Notes under the pieces: model-generated
The model's input: only the letters and a program-made list of their open reading frames with translations
Databases searched by the model: none
What the model was told of the DNA's origin: nothing
Position numbers and translations under genes: made by a program
Source: Limonium bicolor
Taxonomy: Eukaryota > Streptophyta > Magnoliopsida > Caryophyllales > Plumbaginaceae
Reading direction: 5' to 3'
DNA length: 64,000 bases
NCBI GenBank assembly: GCA_023374045.1
Contig: CM041776.1
Coordinates: 353,274,296 to 353,338,295, forward strand
In this document: in pieces, positions 33,182 through 44,302 of the stretch
Position numbering within the stretch: the stretch's first letter is position 1
Layout of the letters: the number at the start of each line of letters is the position of its first letter

Positions 33182-33976
33182 CATTAAAAAGATCGTGTTG
33201 TATTCTTTTCCCCTTTAAATTGATTTTAATAAGAATGACAATATTATATAAAGGTATCATAATACATGGCACTATGGCAGTATGGCACGATGGGAGATGA
33301 AGCAGAATAAAGCAGTTTACTTTTCCCAAACCTAATTATTTTTTCTAAATTAACCATATTCAATAATTCTGGGATCCAAAATCATATAGAATTTGCTCGG
33401 TCGGGTTCTATCATACACCATATATGTTTTTTTTTAAAGAAACTATCATACACCATGTTGATTATACACTACAAAGGCATGTTGCAAAGAATTGATTTGG
33501 TTAGATCTTCATTTCAGGGAAGAGAAAGAGATAACATGTACGTGACAGCACATTCCATTACCCCTAATTTAAGGGAGTATATAATGTATAATTTGAGATA
33601 ATTACATTAGTTTTTTTTTGTAGTTTTTTTATAATAATGACAGCGTCATTTTGATTTAATCATAGAAGACGGATTAATTCAACTTTATCTCTAACTTAAA
33701 AACTTTTATCTTTAACTCAGATATTATACATCACTGTACGTACGTACGTACAACCAATCGTACTGTTCCACCTGTCAATAAAAGATTAATACTGTTCCAC
33801 CTGTCAATAAAAAATTAATACTGTTTCCCTTTCTTTTGAAATTTGAATTATGATAAATCGGTTTTTTAAAAGAAAAAATTGCTCTATCTGGATCCACGAA
33901 GCATTGATCGTGGATCTTATCACAGATCAAGAAAGCAAATATTTTTTCGAAAGAAGGTAAAAGAAAAGTAACCTAA
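33182..33976. other. Unassigned AT-rich sequence with small repeats
   Basis: Holds a run of GTAC tetramers near 33736-33750, a tandem duplication of a ~30-bp unit TACTGTTCCACCTGTCAAT near 33761-33823, and a hairpin GATCCACGA/TCGTGGATC near 33890-33918. No gene. Confidence 0.45.
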
Positions 33977-33984
33977 ATCAACAA

Positions 33985-34492
33985 TAATGTGGCACCGGGT
34001 CATCCCGAATCACCGGTTCTACTCGGAATCGATTGGAATGGAACTGGTTGGAACCGGGCTAAAACCGATTCGGAACCAGAACCGTTCTCATGTAAAGCAA
34101 ATACGAATACACGTTTTGAGATTCGGGACCGAATCGGACCGGGAACCGGCGAAACCGCCTGGAACCGTTTTTGGATTCGGAACCACAGAACCGGAACCGT
34201 CCAGGAATTGATCAATTAGCCGTTAGTTAATGGACAAAACGACGTCATTTTGGCCTGAATCGGCCGGATTCGGCCAGAACCACTCCGGAATCAGCCGGAA
34301 CCGGCCGGAACCGCTCCAGAACCGACCGGAACCGGAACCCTCCAGAACCGGCCGGAACCGGTTTTTTGAGCGAATCGAAGCAAATACAACCTTCGGAATC
34401 GGAACTGAAATCGCCCCGAAACTGCCCTTGATCGATTCCGAACCTAAATACACATATCTCGGAACCGGAATCGGTAACTGTGACCACCATTA
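33985..34492. mobile_element. hAT-type MITE A, rich in GGAACCGG
   Basis: The 8-bp duplication ATCAACAA (33977-33984 and 34493-34500) flanks a 508-bp element with inverted ends TAATGTGGCAC and GTGACCACCATTA. The interior is filled with CCGGAACCG/CGGTTCCGG words on both strands, as expected of subterminal binding sites. Open frames through it are by-products of this composition. Confidence 0.75.
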
Positions 34493-34500
34493 ATCAACAA

Positions 34501-34994
34501 CCTTGATTTTTAAGATTATAAAAGAATATTACTACCGTCTTGACCAATGGTATATACCCTCGTTGTCGTTTACTTTTTCAAAAAAAAAAGAAAGAAACAA
34601 AAGATGGTAAAGTCGTCAAACGGGAATGGAATAATAAAATCATGAACGAGAATAACGGAGATGGAAAAAAGTTTGCTTTTATTTTGTTTCTTTGTTTAAG
34701 TTTGGGGAAATAAATAAATAATTGATAACCGTCTATTGGCCAATGGTAACTGTTGTTGACTACCGATTAAATTATTAATTGTCGATCAATATTTATCAGT
34801 TAATAGTCATTAGTCATCGATCAATGATTATATGTCACCGGATAAGATGTACTGATAAAGTAGTAAGGATGAAGAATAAAAATAGTAAGTTTTTGAATAA
34901 TCTCATTTTCTTTTCTTTTTCTCAAAATAGGAAAATTGGTACTTTCTTGAAAATAGGAAAATTGGTCTTTCACTTAAGGGTTGTTCATTAAGGA
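34501..34994. other. Unassigned AT-rich sequence
   Basis: No gene seen. AAAATAGGAAAATTGGT is duplicated near 34925-34965. Confidence 0.4.
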
Positions 34995-35002
34995 CCCGTT
35001 CG

Positions 35003-35989
35003 TAGGGATGTCAATGGGTCGGTTTGGGTTGGGTGGACCATCACCTGCACCCATCATCACCCGACTTCACCCACTCCACCTGTACCCGACCCGTCACCCG
35101 TTATGTATCACCCGTCACCCGTTTATTTTTCCTTGTTCCTTGTTCGGCGCCAATTAGGTTTGCAAAATTACTGTGAGTGACGAGAGAAAATAGAGGCGCA
35201 GAGCATGTAAGTTCCATGTTCAGTGGTTAGGGTTGCAAAATTACCTTCAGGGAAGAGAATGAAAAATTGTGCAGACCATGTACGTTCCATGTTCTCCAGT
35301 TAGAGTTGCAAAATTACCATTAGTGAAGAGAGAAAATAGAGGTGCAGAGCATGTATGGTTCATGTTCGTCGGTTAGGGTTGCAAAATTACCATCGGTGAA
35401 GAGAATGAAAAACTGCGCAGAGCATGTAAGTTCCTTGTTCTCCAGTTAAGGTTGCAAAATTACCAAAAGGAAGAGAGAAATTAGAGGCACAAAGCATGTA
35501 TGTTCCATGTTCATGTTTACGGTTGCAAAATTACCTTCAGTGAAAAGAGAAAATCGATGCATAGAGCATCTATGTTTCATGTTCGCCAGTTAGGGTTACA
35601 AAATTACCTTAAGTGAAAAAAATTAAAAACAGCGCATGGCATGTACGTTAGGGTTGTGAAATTACCGAGTGATGAGAATGAAGAATGACATTGTCTTGCA
35701 GAGCATGAATGTTCCTTGTTCACTAGTTAGGGTTGCAAAATTACCGTAGTAAAGGAGAATGAAGAATAGCTAACAACTCAATATAATAATATATATTTAT
35801 TATATTTATGTGGGTGAGCGGATCGGGTGAACGGGTCGGGTGATAGGTGGAAAATGTTCACCCGTCACTCGACCCGCACCCGTTTCACCCGTCACTCGTT
35901 TATCACCTGTTTTTGGCGGGGTTTTCACCCGGTTTAGCGGGTCGGGTGGTTGGGTGAAACAGGTACCTGCGGACCCATTGTCGTCCCTA
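35003..35989. mobile_element. hAT-type element B with CACCCG/CGGGTG subterminal repeats
   Basis: The 8-bp duplication CCCGTTCG (34995-35002 and 35990-35997) flanks inverted ends TAGGGATGTCAATGGGTC and GACCCATTGTCGTCCCTA. Both subterminal zones are full of CACCCGTCACCCG or CGGGTGA words. The centre is a ~72-bp tandem repeat (35160-35760). It is 987 bp long without a transposase gene. Confidence 0.85.
35160..35760. repeat. ~72-bp tandem repeat inside hAT element B
   Basis: GGTTGCAAAATTACC and its variants recur about every 70-75 bp (near 35157, 35230, 35305, 35378, 35449, 35522, 35595 and 35731), each followed by AGAGAAAATAGAGG-like and GAGCATGTANGTTCCATGTT words. Confidence 0.75.
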
Positions 35990-35997
35990 CCCGTTCG

Positions 35998-36468
35998 CTA
36001 TCAGCGATTTTTTTTGAAACGTAGGGTATAGCTACTTTTACATAAAGGTTGGTATGGTTAGCCAGTAAGGGTTAGCCATGTCAACTTTAGGTGGGTCCAC
36101 ATTATAAATAGACCCAATTATTATTTGACACCTGTCCTTCATTCTTTTCATAAGAGATTAAACTATCAAACGCTGAGAACAAACATACACTAAACTCTGC
36201 GTATGCTACGTTTGTGTATCAGCTAGCTTTGGCTAAGAAAAGTTACCTTATTTAACAAATAAGATATGACATGTGGTTCTAGATCAGACGTTATTATGAG
36301 ATTGGACAAATTATACATTGACATATGTACAAGTTTTATTATTAAAACTAGATGAATTTCATTTTGCTTGATATCAAACGGCGAATAAGCCAAAACAACC
36401 GCACCTAATTAATTAACGTTAAAGGAAAAATTCATGAATTTGTTTACAATTGATATGGATGGCTAATA
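35998..36468. other. Unassigned AT-rich sequence
   Basis: No gene or defined element seen. Confidence 0.35.
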
Positions 36469-36706
36469 CTCCCTCCGTCCTGAATTGACCGTCCTGTTTA
36501 CTATTTGGACATGTCGTTTGACTTCAATTTTTAACATATAAGATAAATTAATTTTGAAAATTTAAGTTTTGCATATGATTCCTTACATGATAAACTATAT
36601 GTTACAAAATTTAGTTTTATAAAATTATTTTATCTTATATGTTTAATATTGAAGTGGAAAAACGTGCCATAAAGCAAACAAGACGGTCAATTCAGGACGG
36701 AGGGAG
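36469..36706. mobile_element. Stowaway-like MITE 4
   Basis: Termini CTCCCTCCGTCCTGAATTG and CAATTCAGGACGGAGGGAG, nearly perfect inverted repeats with TA on both sides. Closely related to MITE 2 but in the opposite orientation. It lies about 570 bp upstream of the annexin TATA box. Confidence 0.9.
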
Positions 36707-37268
36707 TATGACATACATACACAAACACCAGACCGGCGTGGGTGTCAGAATTACCCACCTCACAGCTAAGGGGACGTAAATAACTAATCCACCGGCCCTC
36801 TTTTCACTGGCCATAGAAGAGATACTTTTGCAACCTCTTACATAATTTCTCTGAATCTATACTAGATTAGTACTAACTAATAGTGTTATTATAGGTTTCA
36901 CCTAATGATCCTATCGTCATGTCATTAGTAATTTACAGAGATCATCCAAGTGTCATCGCCAAATGTTAATTTTTGTGTCCATAACGTGTGGGGCCTACCT
37001 AGTATTTTAACCGGGGACCATTCCATCTCTCAACCATTCCCCCTACAAAATGGTCATACACTAAACTAATTGTAAATTAATACCAACCAATCCCCCCTGA
37101 ACTGGGATTAATACATATAATTCAATTCGACTTTTTTCCTTTTGAAAATATACCCAATTAATTAGCTTTAAAAAAGAAAGAAGAGAAGGTAGCATTAATG
37201 AATTGCCACGACAGTGAGCGCACCAAAGAAAAAAAGAAGAAAAATTAAAGACTGTGAGAGGGGAAGCG

Positions 37269-37275
37269 ACGTGGC
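37269..37275 (+). promoter_or_regulatory. ACGTGGC element (ABRE/G-box core)
   Basis: ACGTGGC lies 5 bp upstream of the TATA box of the annexin gene. This core binds bZIP factors in abscisic acid and stress-responsive promoters, which would suit an annexin. The function here is inferred from the motif only. Confidence 0.45.
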
Positions 37276-37279
37276 CGGC

Positions 37280-37286
37280 TATAAAT
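37280..37286 (+). promoter_or_regulatory. TATA box of the + strand annexin gene
   Basis: TATAAAT 124 bp upstream of the proposed ATG. Transcription would start near 37310-37320, giving a leader of about 95 nt. Confidence 0.7.
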
Positions 37287-37409
37287 GAGGAAGGGGAGAG
37301 GTAGATGATGAGAGTAGAGAAAGAGAGTCTCATATCATCTGCTGCTATTCCGACATTTTCACATTCTCAATCAAACACATTTGAGTTTATCCGAAAGAAA
37401 GAAAGAAGA

Positions 37410-39988
37410 ATGGCCACCCTCGTTTGCCCTCAGAGCACCGATCCTATCGCTGATGCCGAAGCACTGAAGCAAGCTTGTGAAGGTTCATCACTCACTTTTT
37501 TCTGATCTAGCCTTTACTTTTTTTTTTTGGCTGCTGTGGTCTATTAATTCAGGTCCAGTTTCCGATCACGTTGGACCGAGCACAGACTGATCAGACACTC
37601 TTTGTTTATGCTTATGTTGAACTTGATTTTTGATCTGTGCGATTTTCTTTAAATCTGCTGACGATCAAGTTATCTGATAAGTTCAGTCTGTGTGTTCTCT
37701 TGTAATTACTTGCTTGCTTGCTTCTAGTCCAGATCAATATAAGTAGATCGAAACTGTTGGATGTTTTTATACTTGATCTGCACTTGGCCTATGATCTCCG
37801 ATTGCCAGTATTTTTTTTTCCAGATAACGGCCCTGGTTTAAAATTTGACTGGTAGTTTACTGAAGAAGACCAGTGGCTACCTCGCCATCATTCTTCCTTT
37901 GAAGCTGCAAGCATACTTCATCGCACGATTCTTTTTGTAGCAGTCTAATCGTCAATTATTTCACATTACTGTTACTGTTAGAACAATGTCAGTGGATATG
38001 AAACTTAGAAGTCCTGATTGAGATCCACTAAACACGGGAAGGAGCAGTTAGCCTTTTTTTGTTGGTCTTTAACCCGTCTAACTCTGCAAGACTGCAACCG
38101 ACGCTGAAAACACTAGACTAACGTTGTTTTGAGTCATGGCGTCGTCTACCTCTGTATCTCGGTTACTTGCCATTTTCAATCTTCGAGCCTGATCGCTTGC
38201 TTCCGCTTCGCTGCTAATTTACTTTATCGGGATTTACTATTACTTTACCGTTTCCGATCAATTTGACCGACTCTCTTTTTGCGTTTGTTTATTTGATCGT
38301 CTATTCGTCTCGTCTTTTGCGAAGTTTGTATAATCGGCGAACTCAGATTTGCAATTTATTTCTTTTGTCCTGTTCTGATTAAGTCGGTGATGTGTTTTTC
38401 TTTGAAGGATGGGGAACGAACGAGAAGGGAATCATTGAGATCATAGGTCACAGAAGCTCTGCACAGCTGAAACTGATCAAGGAGGCCTATGCCCAGGCGT
38501 ATGGTGAGGATCTCATCAAGCGTTTCGAAAAGGAGCTCTCCGGTGACTTTGAGGTAATTAATCGTCGTTCTCTTTTCCACCGCACTTACTTACTTGCCTG
38601 CCTTGTGATCTCTTGTTCACCTACTTTAAATAAAAGAAAGTGCATCTTTCTCGTTCAGATTCTTGTTCACCTATTTTCACAACAAAAGGAAAAAAAGTCC
38701 TACTCCGTGACTGTGTGATAATTCTTGTTGTTGACTGTTATGTAAAATCTTGACTAACTTTGAAGTTTATGTTGATCCGTACATAACCTGTTTCTTTCTT
38801 TTGAAGCATGGATAACAAGTACGAAAAGAATATTTCAAATGTTTTTATTTAGGAATTACTTAAAAGTCCCACGTCGGTTGAACCACTTAAATGAATAGCA
38901 CCACTTCTCCATAACTCAAATAATACTCCATAAGTTGTCCCATAAACAAGATACTAATACAATTCTAATTCAGTGTTGTTGCTAAAATACCACCTAACAC
39001 ATACATTTAGGGTGAGCTACTAATAATACGGATATGATTGCAGAGAGCTGTATACCGTTGGATGCTGGAGCCATGTGACCGTGAAGCAGTGTTGATCAAC
39101 GTCGCATTGAAGGACAAGGACTTCAAGGTCGTGGTTGAGATTGCTTGTGTCTCAACCTCCGAAGAGCTATTGGGAATAAGGAGAGCATATCAGTGCCGTT
39201 ACAAGCACAGCTTAGAGGAAGACGTTGCTTGCCATACCACTGGTGATGTTCGCAAGCTCTTGCTATTGCTCGTCAGTGCTTACAGGTATGAGGCTAGTGA
39301 GACACTCCCAAAGCTCGTCGAATCAGAGGCTGAAATCCTCAACAAGGCTATCAAGGACAAGGAATACACCCATGATGAAGTCATAAGGATTGTCACCACT
39401 AGGAGCAAGGCACACCTTGTTGCAACTTTCTTCCGCTATGAGGATTCTTACGGTGCTTCCTTCTCAAAGGTAGCTGAGTACATATATAATGGTCTTCCAT
39501 GGTAGATACTCTGTTTAACTCGTTCTATTATTAGTTTATTACTGACTGATTGATTATGTTGATTCTCGCAGCATCTTGAAGAAGAATGTGATAAGCCATT
39601 TGTGTCACTCCTTCAAAGGACTGCCGACTGCATCAGGTCTCCCAAGGAGTACCTCGAATCGGTAGGTTCTAATTAATTTGCGGTATCCAATTAGTGCCCA
39701 TAAACTATATGCTACTGTTTGTAAACTCTACTAATCAATCCCTAACTTGCTATGTTATATTTGTGTGTACCTTTTTAACAGGTGATCAGAGGTGCACTGG
39801 AGAAGCGTGGTACCGATGAGGACTCCCTGACCCGAGTGATAGTGACCAGGGCTGAGAAGGACTTGGGAGAGGTGAAGGACTATTACTACCAGAGGAATGG
39901 TGTGACTCTCGATCATACTGTGGACAAGGACACTCATGGTGACTACGAGCGCTTCCTCCTTACTCTCCTTGGAGCTGAAGGCCACTAA
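37410..39988 (+). CDS. Annexin, ANN8/RJ4-like, five exons, intact
   Basis: Exons 37410-37482, 38408-38553, 39044-39469, 39572-39661 and 39782-39988 join with GT-AG borders and give 942 nt, 313 residues, the normal plant annexin length. Annexins are Ca2+-dependent phospholipid-binding proteins of the cytosol and membranes, tied to stress and growth signalling. Repeat I holds the Ca2+ loop GWGT at 25-28. His39 corresponds to the His40 discussed for Arabidopsis annexin 1. Cys108 and Cys235 match the conserved cysteine pair. Repeat III has the IRI motif, and repeat IV has KRGTDED, a weakened loop. [19 protein letters not shown] and [11 protein letters not shown] are diagnostic of the family. An in-frame ATG exists at 37305 but lies at or before the expected transcription start, so I chose 37410. 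The ANN8/RJ4 assignment is from memory of family sequences and less certain than the family. Confidence 0.95.
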
Positions 39989-40015
39989 ATGCAATTGCTG
40001 AGCATCATTTGGTTC

Positions 40016-40021
40016 AATAAA
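40016..40021 (+). terminator. Poly(A) signal of the + strand annexin gene
   Basis: AATAAA 28 bp after the stop codon, followed by an A run and T/TG-rich sequence to about 40250. In plants the cleavage site may lie further down. Confidence 0.55.
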
Positions 40022-40259
40022 AAAAAAGTTATGCTTTTTTGTTCTCTGTTTTGGATTTTCAGAACTGTTGTGGCTGTTTCAGTTTAAAGATCCTATATCG
40101 GCAGGAACACTAGTGCTTTGTTATTGTGTTTGATTGTACCTTGAGAGTTGTGAGGTTTGGTTGGTTTGCTGAGCCTTAGTCGGATGGATGATGTTGTTTT
40201 CATTGGTAATTATTAGTATGCTTCTCTTTCTTTTTCTTTTCCTCTTCTACATTTTGCAT

Positions 40260-41056
40260 AAGATATGTGGTCAGTCTGTGCTCAACCTTTTTGTCAAAAA
40301 AAAAAAAAGAGACTTGAATGTTATTTAAAAACAAAAGAATATTTGGTCAGACAATGTTAACTACCAAATAGTAATATGCAAGAACAACCAATTAGTCATA
40401 ACTAACAATCAACTGTAGCATTTTATATCATTAGACAGCAGCTTATTTATAATCAACAATTACGGTAGTGGGTAAACAACCATCCGCAATAATACATAAT
40501 TAACAATCATCCACAATTGATATGTTAAGTAAATTAATTTTACTTGTTGAGTTTGAAAAACTAAATACTTAGTTTTGAAGATTGTAAGCTAGTAAAGAAC
40601 CATAAGACATAAGACCTATTGAGAATCAAGTATACTAAACCGGACTATCCTCTTTCCTCTGTTTTTCTTATTCCTCGCAGCTGTAAGTTCCTTTTCCAAA
40701 TCTCCCTCCTTCCCTCTTTGGCGAGGTTTTGTTTAGTCCTTTTGTGTGAAGTCTACTTTCATTGCAGATTTTCTGGGATTTTGGGAGATGCTGCATAGAA
40801 TTGAAACCTCCGTTGAACAGTCGTTTCAGTGGCTACAGCTATTGGACTGGACATGCAAGCCAGACGGTGCAAGTCTACACTAGTTGCATGCCAATTTGGA
40901 GCTGATCGAGGTGTGCGCTTTCCAGTAACCTATGGAAGTTGTCCATGATGAGTTGAAGAAGGGTGGTTCGATGGAGCATCAGGGAGTAGATGAGGTCCTA
41001 AAAGCACTGCAGGAGAAGAAGGGATTGATGATGGTGGTAGGTGCGGTTTTCAGGCT
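40260..41056 (+). other. Unresolved sequence left of the Copia insertion
   Basis: The first part is AT-rich. From about 40660 the composition becomes gene-like (pyrimidine tract, then CAG at 40766-40768). A short frame from ATG 40930 reads MEVVHDELKKGGSMEHQGVD and VLKALQEKKGLMMVVGAVFR before the Copia LTR at 41057. I do not recognise it. It may be the left part of a gene or pseudogene whose right part lies beyond 47117. Confidence 0.35.
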
Positions 41057-41178
41057 TGTTGAGTGGCTAAAAAACTAGGTTAATCAATAGGAACATTTGT
41101 AAAGGCATGTTGTATTGATTGTGTCAATGTACATGTATATATATACAAAATCATAAGAATAGGCCTGTACTAATTACA

Positions 41179-42103
41179 TTGGGCTGAAGGCCCGTTTCTA
41201 TTTTATGTATTTGTTGGGCTTTGTTCCGACGTGGGCTTGTGTGTCTCATTATCCTCCCTCGCTCCAACACTGTCGAGACAGAGATGAGAGCGCAATTTCA
41301 GAAATTGATTTGGGGTTAAGGGATTTGTGAGCAAGTCAACCAATTGATCGTCTCCACTGATGAATGCGACCGTGAGAGATCGGTTTGAACTCATTCCCGA
41401 ACGAAATGAAAGTCAATTGCAATGTGTTTTGCTCGAGCGTGTAGCACTGGGTTGGCGGCGAGATATGTGGAGCCTAAATTGTCGCACCAGATTGTGGGAG
41501 GTCAATGAAGAGGAATGCGCAAGTCGCGGAGCAATTAATGAATCCAGAGTACTTCGCAGGCAGTATTTGCTAACGCCTTGTATTCTGCCTCTGTTGTAGA
41601 CATTGCTACGTTGCTTGTTTTTTTTACTGCCATGAAGTTAGTGTAGAACCAAGATAGACACAGTAGGTTGTGGTACTTCTCCTGTCTGTTTGATCGCTTG
41701 CCCAATCGGCATCAGTGTATGCTGAGAGATGAAAGTTGTTTTGTGGATTGATATGGTAGGATAGATGTTTTGTGGAGATTAGGTATCTGAGAATTCTTTT
41801 TAGTTGCTTCCAGTGATAATTTCAGGGATCATGCATGGATTGGCAAAGTTTGTTCACAATATATGTTAGGTCAGGTTGTGTGAGGTTCAGGTACTGTAGG
41901 GCTCCCATAATACTTCAGAATTGGGTGGGATTCGAGTAGGCAATGGTGTCGGGATTTGCGTAGGGAGTGGTTGACATGGGGTTATGACCAGTTTGACTTG
42001 AGACATGTTAGCTTTGGAGAGAAGTGTGGAAATGTACTTTTGTTGGCTTAGAAATAGTCCTCAATGTCTTTGTGTATTTCCATGCCCAGAAAATGTAGAG
42101 ATC
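41179..42103 (-). pseudogene. Copia RNase H region (decayed)
   Basis: Only the C-terminal end is clear: GDDQLVDLLTNPLTPNQFLK and LRSHLCLDSV (41394-41203), the typical last residues of Copia polyproteins. The rest is fragmented by stops. Confidence 0.65.
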
Positions 42104-42398
42104 CTAGGTTTTGACTGGAAAATGAACTGAGAGTTTGGAAATGAATTTATCAATTAGATGAGAAGAGGAACCTGTGATGAGAATATCATCAACATAGACT
42201 AGGCAGTATAAAGTTTCTGTGGGAGAAGTATAAACAAACAGAGAAGTGTCTGACTTGGACCCAGTGAAGCCTAGTTGTATTAAGACATCACTTAGCTTGG
42301 AAAACCAGGCCTTAGGAGCCTGTTTTAGACCGTAGATTGATTTCTGTAAAAGACACACATTGTGAGGAAGAAAGGGGTTAGAAAAACCTGGCGGCTGT
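42104..42398 (-). pseudogene. Copia reverse transcriptase, C-terminal part
   Basis: Continues the reverse transcriptase beyond the solo LTR: QPPGFSNPF, SIYGLKQAPKAWFSKLSD and the active-site YVDD in LVYVDDILITG. The fingers/palm halves are thus separated by 1.47 kb of inserted DNA. Confidence 0.82.
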
Positions 42399-43864
42399 TG
42401 ATGAGTGTCCAAATGAGCATGTTTTAGGGGTGTATTTCATATGTTTAATCAACACTTTTCATGCTCATTTCTCCACTCTAGCTTGTTTTCCTCTAGTTTT
42501 GTGTTTCATTGGTGTTTTACATATTTATTGTTTAAACAGGAGGAGTAACATAGCTAGGAGTAAAGTAGACGAAGAGAGGAACGTGTGGGCGCAAACGGAT
42601 CCAAAATCGGAGTTAAAACGAAGAAGATACAGCGTTTTGAAGTTATACTGACTCCGACCGACCTTGCAAGTCCGGTCGCAAGGTCGGTCGGGTCGAAATT
42701 TTGCCCAGATTTGCGTTTTTGCAAGCTACTGGAATCGACCGACCTTAGGACCGACCTTGCAAGTTCGGTCGAACTTAAAAACGCGCCCGAAAATCGCTAC
42801 TGACTCCGACCGACCTTGCAAGTCCGGTCGCAAGGTCGGTCGGTCGTAAAATTTGCCCAGAATTGAGTTTTAAAACGGGAATTTTGGGGACACTTCTCCC
42901 CATTCTTCAACCACGACTCCACCAGTCGAAAACAGAGAGAAAGAGGGCGAAAAAGAAGGGGAAGAAGAAGAGAAAGAAGAGGAGAAAGAAGAGAAGAAAG
43001 AGCTCACCTTCTCCAAAGCTTCCAAGCTCCATTAATGGCTTCTTCTTCTCCCTTTTATGCTTTTCTTTTCTCTATGGCTGTGTAGAATCATTTGTAGCTA
43101 GGGATTGAGGATTTTGTCCCAAAATCCCTAAACTCCATTGTAGATTCTTGAACTCATTTATGGTTTTATTTTAGTCTTTGAGCTTAATGAAGATGATTAT
43201 TGAGTGTTTATGACTTCTAAACTTGTTGCTCATGATTTGGGGATTTGTTAAGGGTTTTGCTCAATTTGTCTTCTATGTGTTAAATTGGTTGGTTTGGCCT
43301 ACCGATTAGTTTAGCATTATTGTGGGATTCTATCAAAATGGTATTCAGAGATAGAATCCTAAACTGTTAGAGACTAAAACAGTGTACTCTGATTTCGATA
43401 ATTTTGAGATTAGACTACATTGCAACCTTAGTGGAACTTGAGCTTAGTGCTATCGATTGACCCGGGGCTTAGCTGAATGAGAAGTCTCGATTAAATTGGT
43501 TAGGATTAGTAGGCCTAGATTAGGTTTCTAATTAATTAAGTGTTCCCGTGGTTTAGCTATGAGTTCGAGGTTCGACAATCGGTAGTAAGGGGAGGACGGG
43601 TGCAAATATCCATCCCGGGCTACACCTATCCTAGATAGTTAGTTTAGTGTTTATTGCTTTTCTTTAATTCTCCAATACAACCCAAAAACCCAAAACCCAT
43701 AATTTACATTTATGCACTTTTGTATATATCCTCTTGCACATTTACTAAGCTTATAATTAGCTAGATAGTTACGAAGTCCCTGTGGATACGACCTTGTTGT
43801 ACTACAATGATTGGGTTCACTGCCCATAGTTAGCAAGATAGTCTCACCATTATTTTGCCCAACA
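42399..43864 (+). mobile_element. Solo LTR related to the 2585-8860 element
   Basis: The 5-bp duplication GCTGT (42394-42398 and 43865-43869) flanks 1466 bp that starts TGATGAGTGTCCAAATGAGC and ends TAGCAAGATAG...TTTTGCCCAACA, both ends matching the LTRs at 2585 and 6867. It has no internal region, so it arose by LTR-LTR recombination. The GC-rich zone near 42650-42850 is CCGACCGACCTTGCAAG and its inverse in place of the ACCGCC/GGCGGA block. Confidence 0.9.
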
Positions 43865-43869
43865 GCTGT

Positions 43870-44108
43870 GCCATATAGATAGTTTCTTTTAGGTCCCCAT
43901 GTAGAAAAGCATTTACAATGCCTATTTGCTTAATGTGCCAGTTTTTAGCCACTACAATTGTTAGGACAAGCCTTATGGTGGTTGGCTTGATCATTGGACT
44001 GAATGTTTCGTTGTAATCTATGCCTTCAGTTTGTGTGCATCCTCGTGCCACCAGTCTTGCCTTTCTCCTCTCTATTTCACCAGTTGCATTTCTCTTTGTC
44101 CTTAACAC
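43870..44108 (-). pseudogene. Copia reverse transcriptase, N-terminal part
   Basis: Reads RRKARLVARGCTQTEGIDYN, ETFSPMIKPTTIRLVL and IVNAFLHGDLKETIYM. The family has an Asp in the first catalytic motif (DVNNAFLHG); here it reads GIVNAFLHG, so one catalytic Asp is lost. The domain is cut by the solo LTR at 43864. Confidence 0.8.
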
Positions 44109-44302
44109 CCACTTTGCTGTTAGACATGTGCATCTGGTGGTCTAGAAACTAGTCTCCATGTGTGTGTCTCTGAGAGCATTGAATTCATGCTACATTGCCT
44201 CTTGCCACACTTTATATTTCTAAGCCTCAGTATAACAAGGTTCCTCAGGAATTAGATCATCTAGGTGAGCTTGAGGCCAGTTGACCGTACCTTATGTCCT
44301 CA

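Noticed and set aside
33987..34493. Several overlapping open frames with 'NRNQ/EPEP' composition
   Set aside because: They are by-products of GGAACCGG subterminal repeats inside a hAT MITE with an 8-bp duplication.
42863..43108. Lys/Arg-rich 81-codon frame
   Set aside because: It lies inside the solo LTR and comes from a GAAGAAGAAG purine tract.
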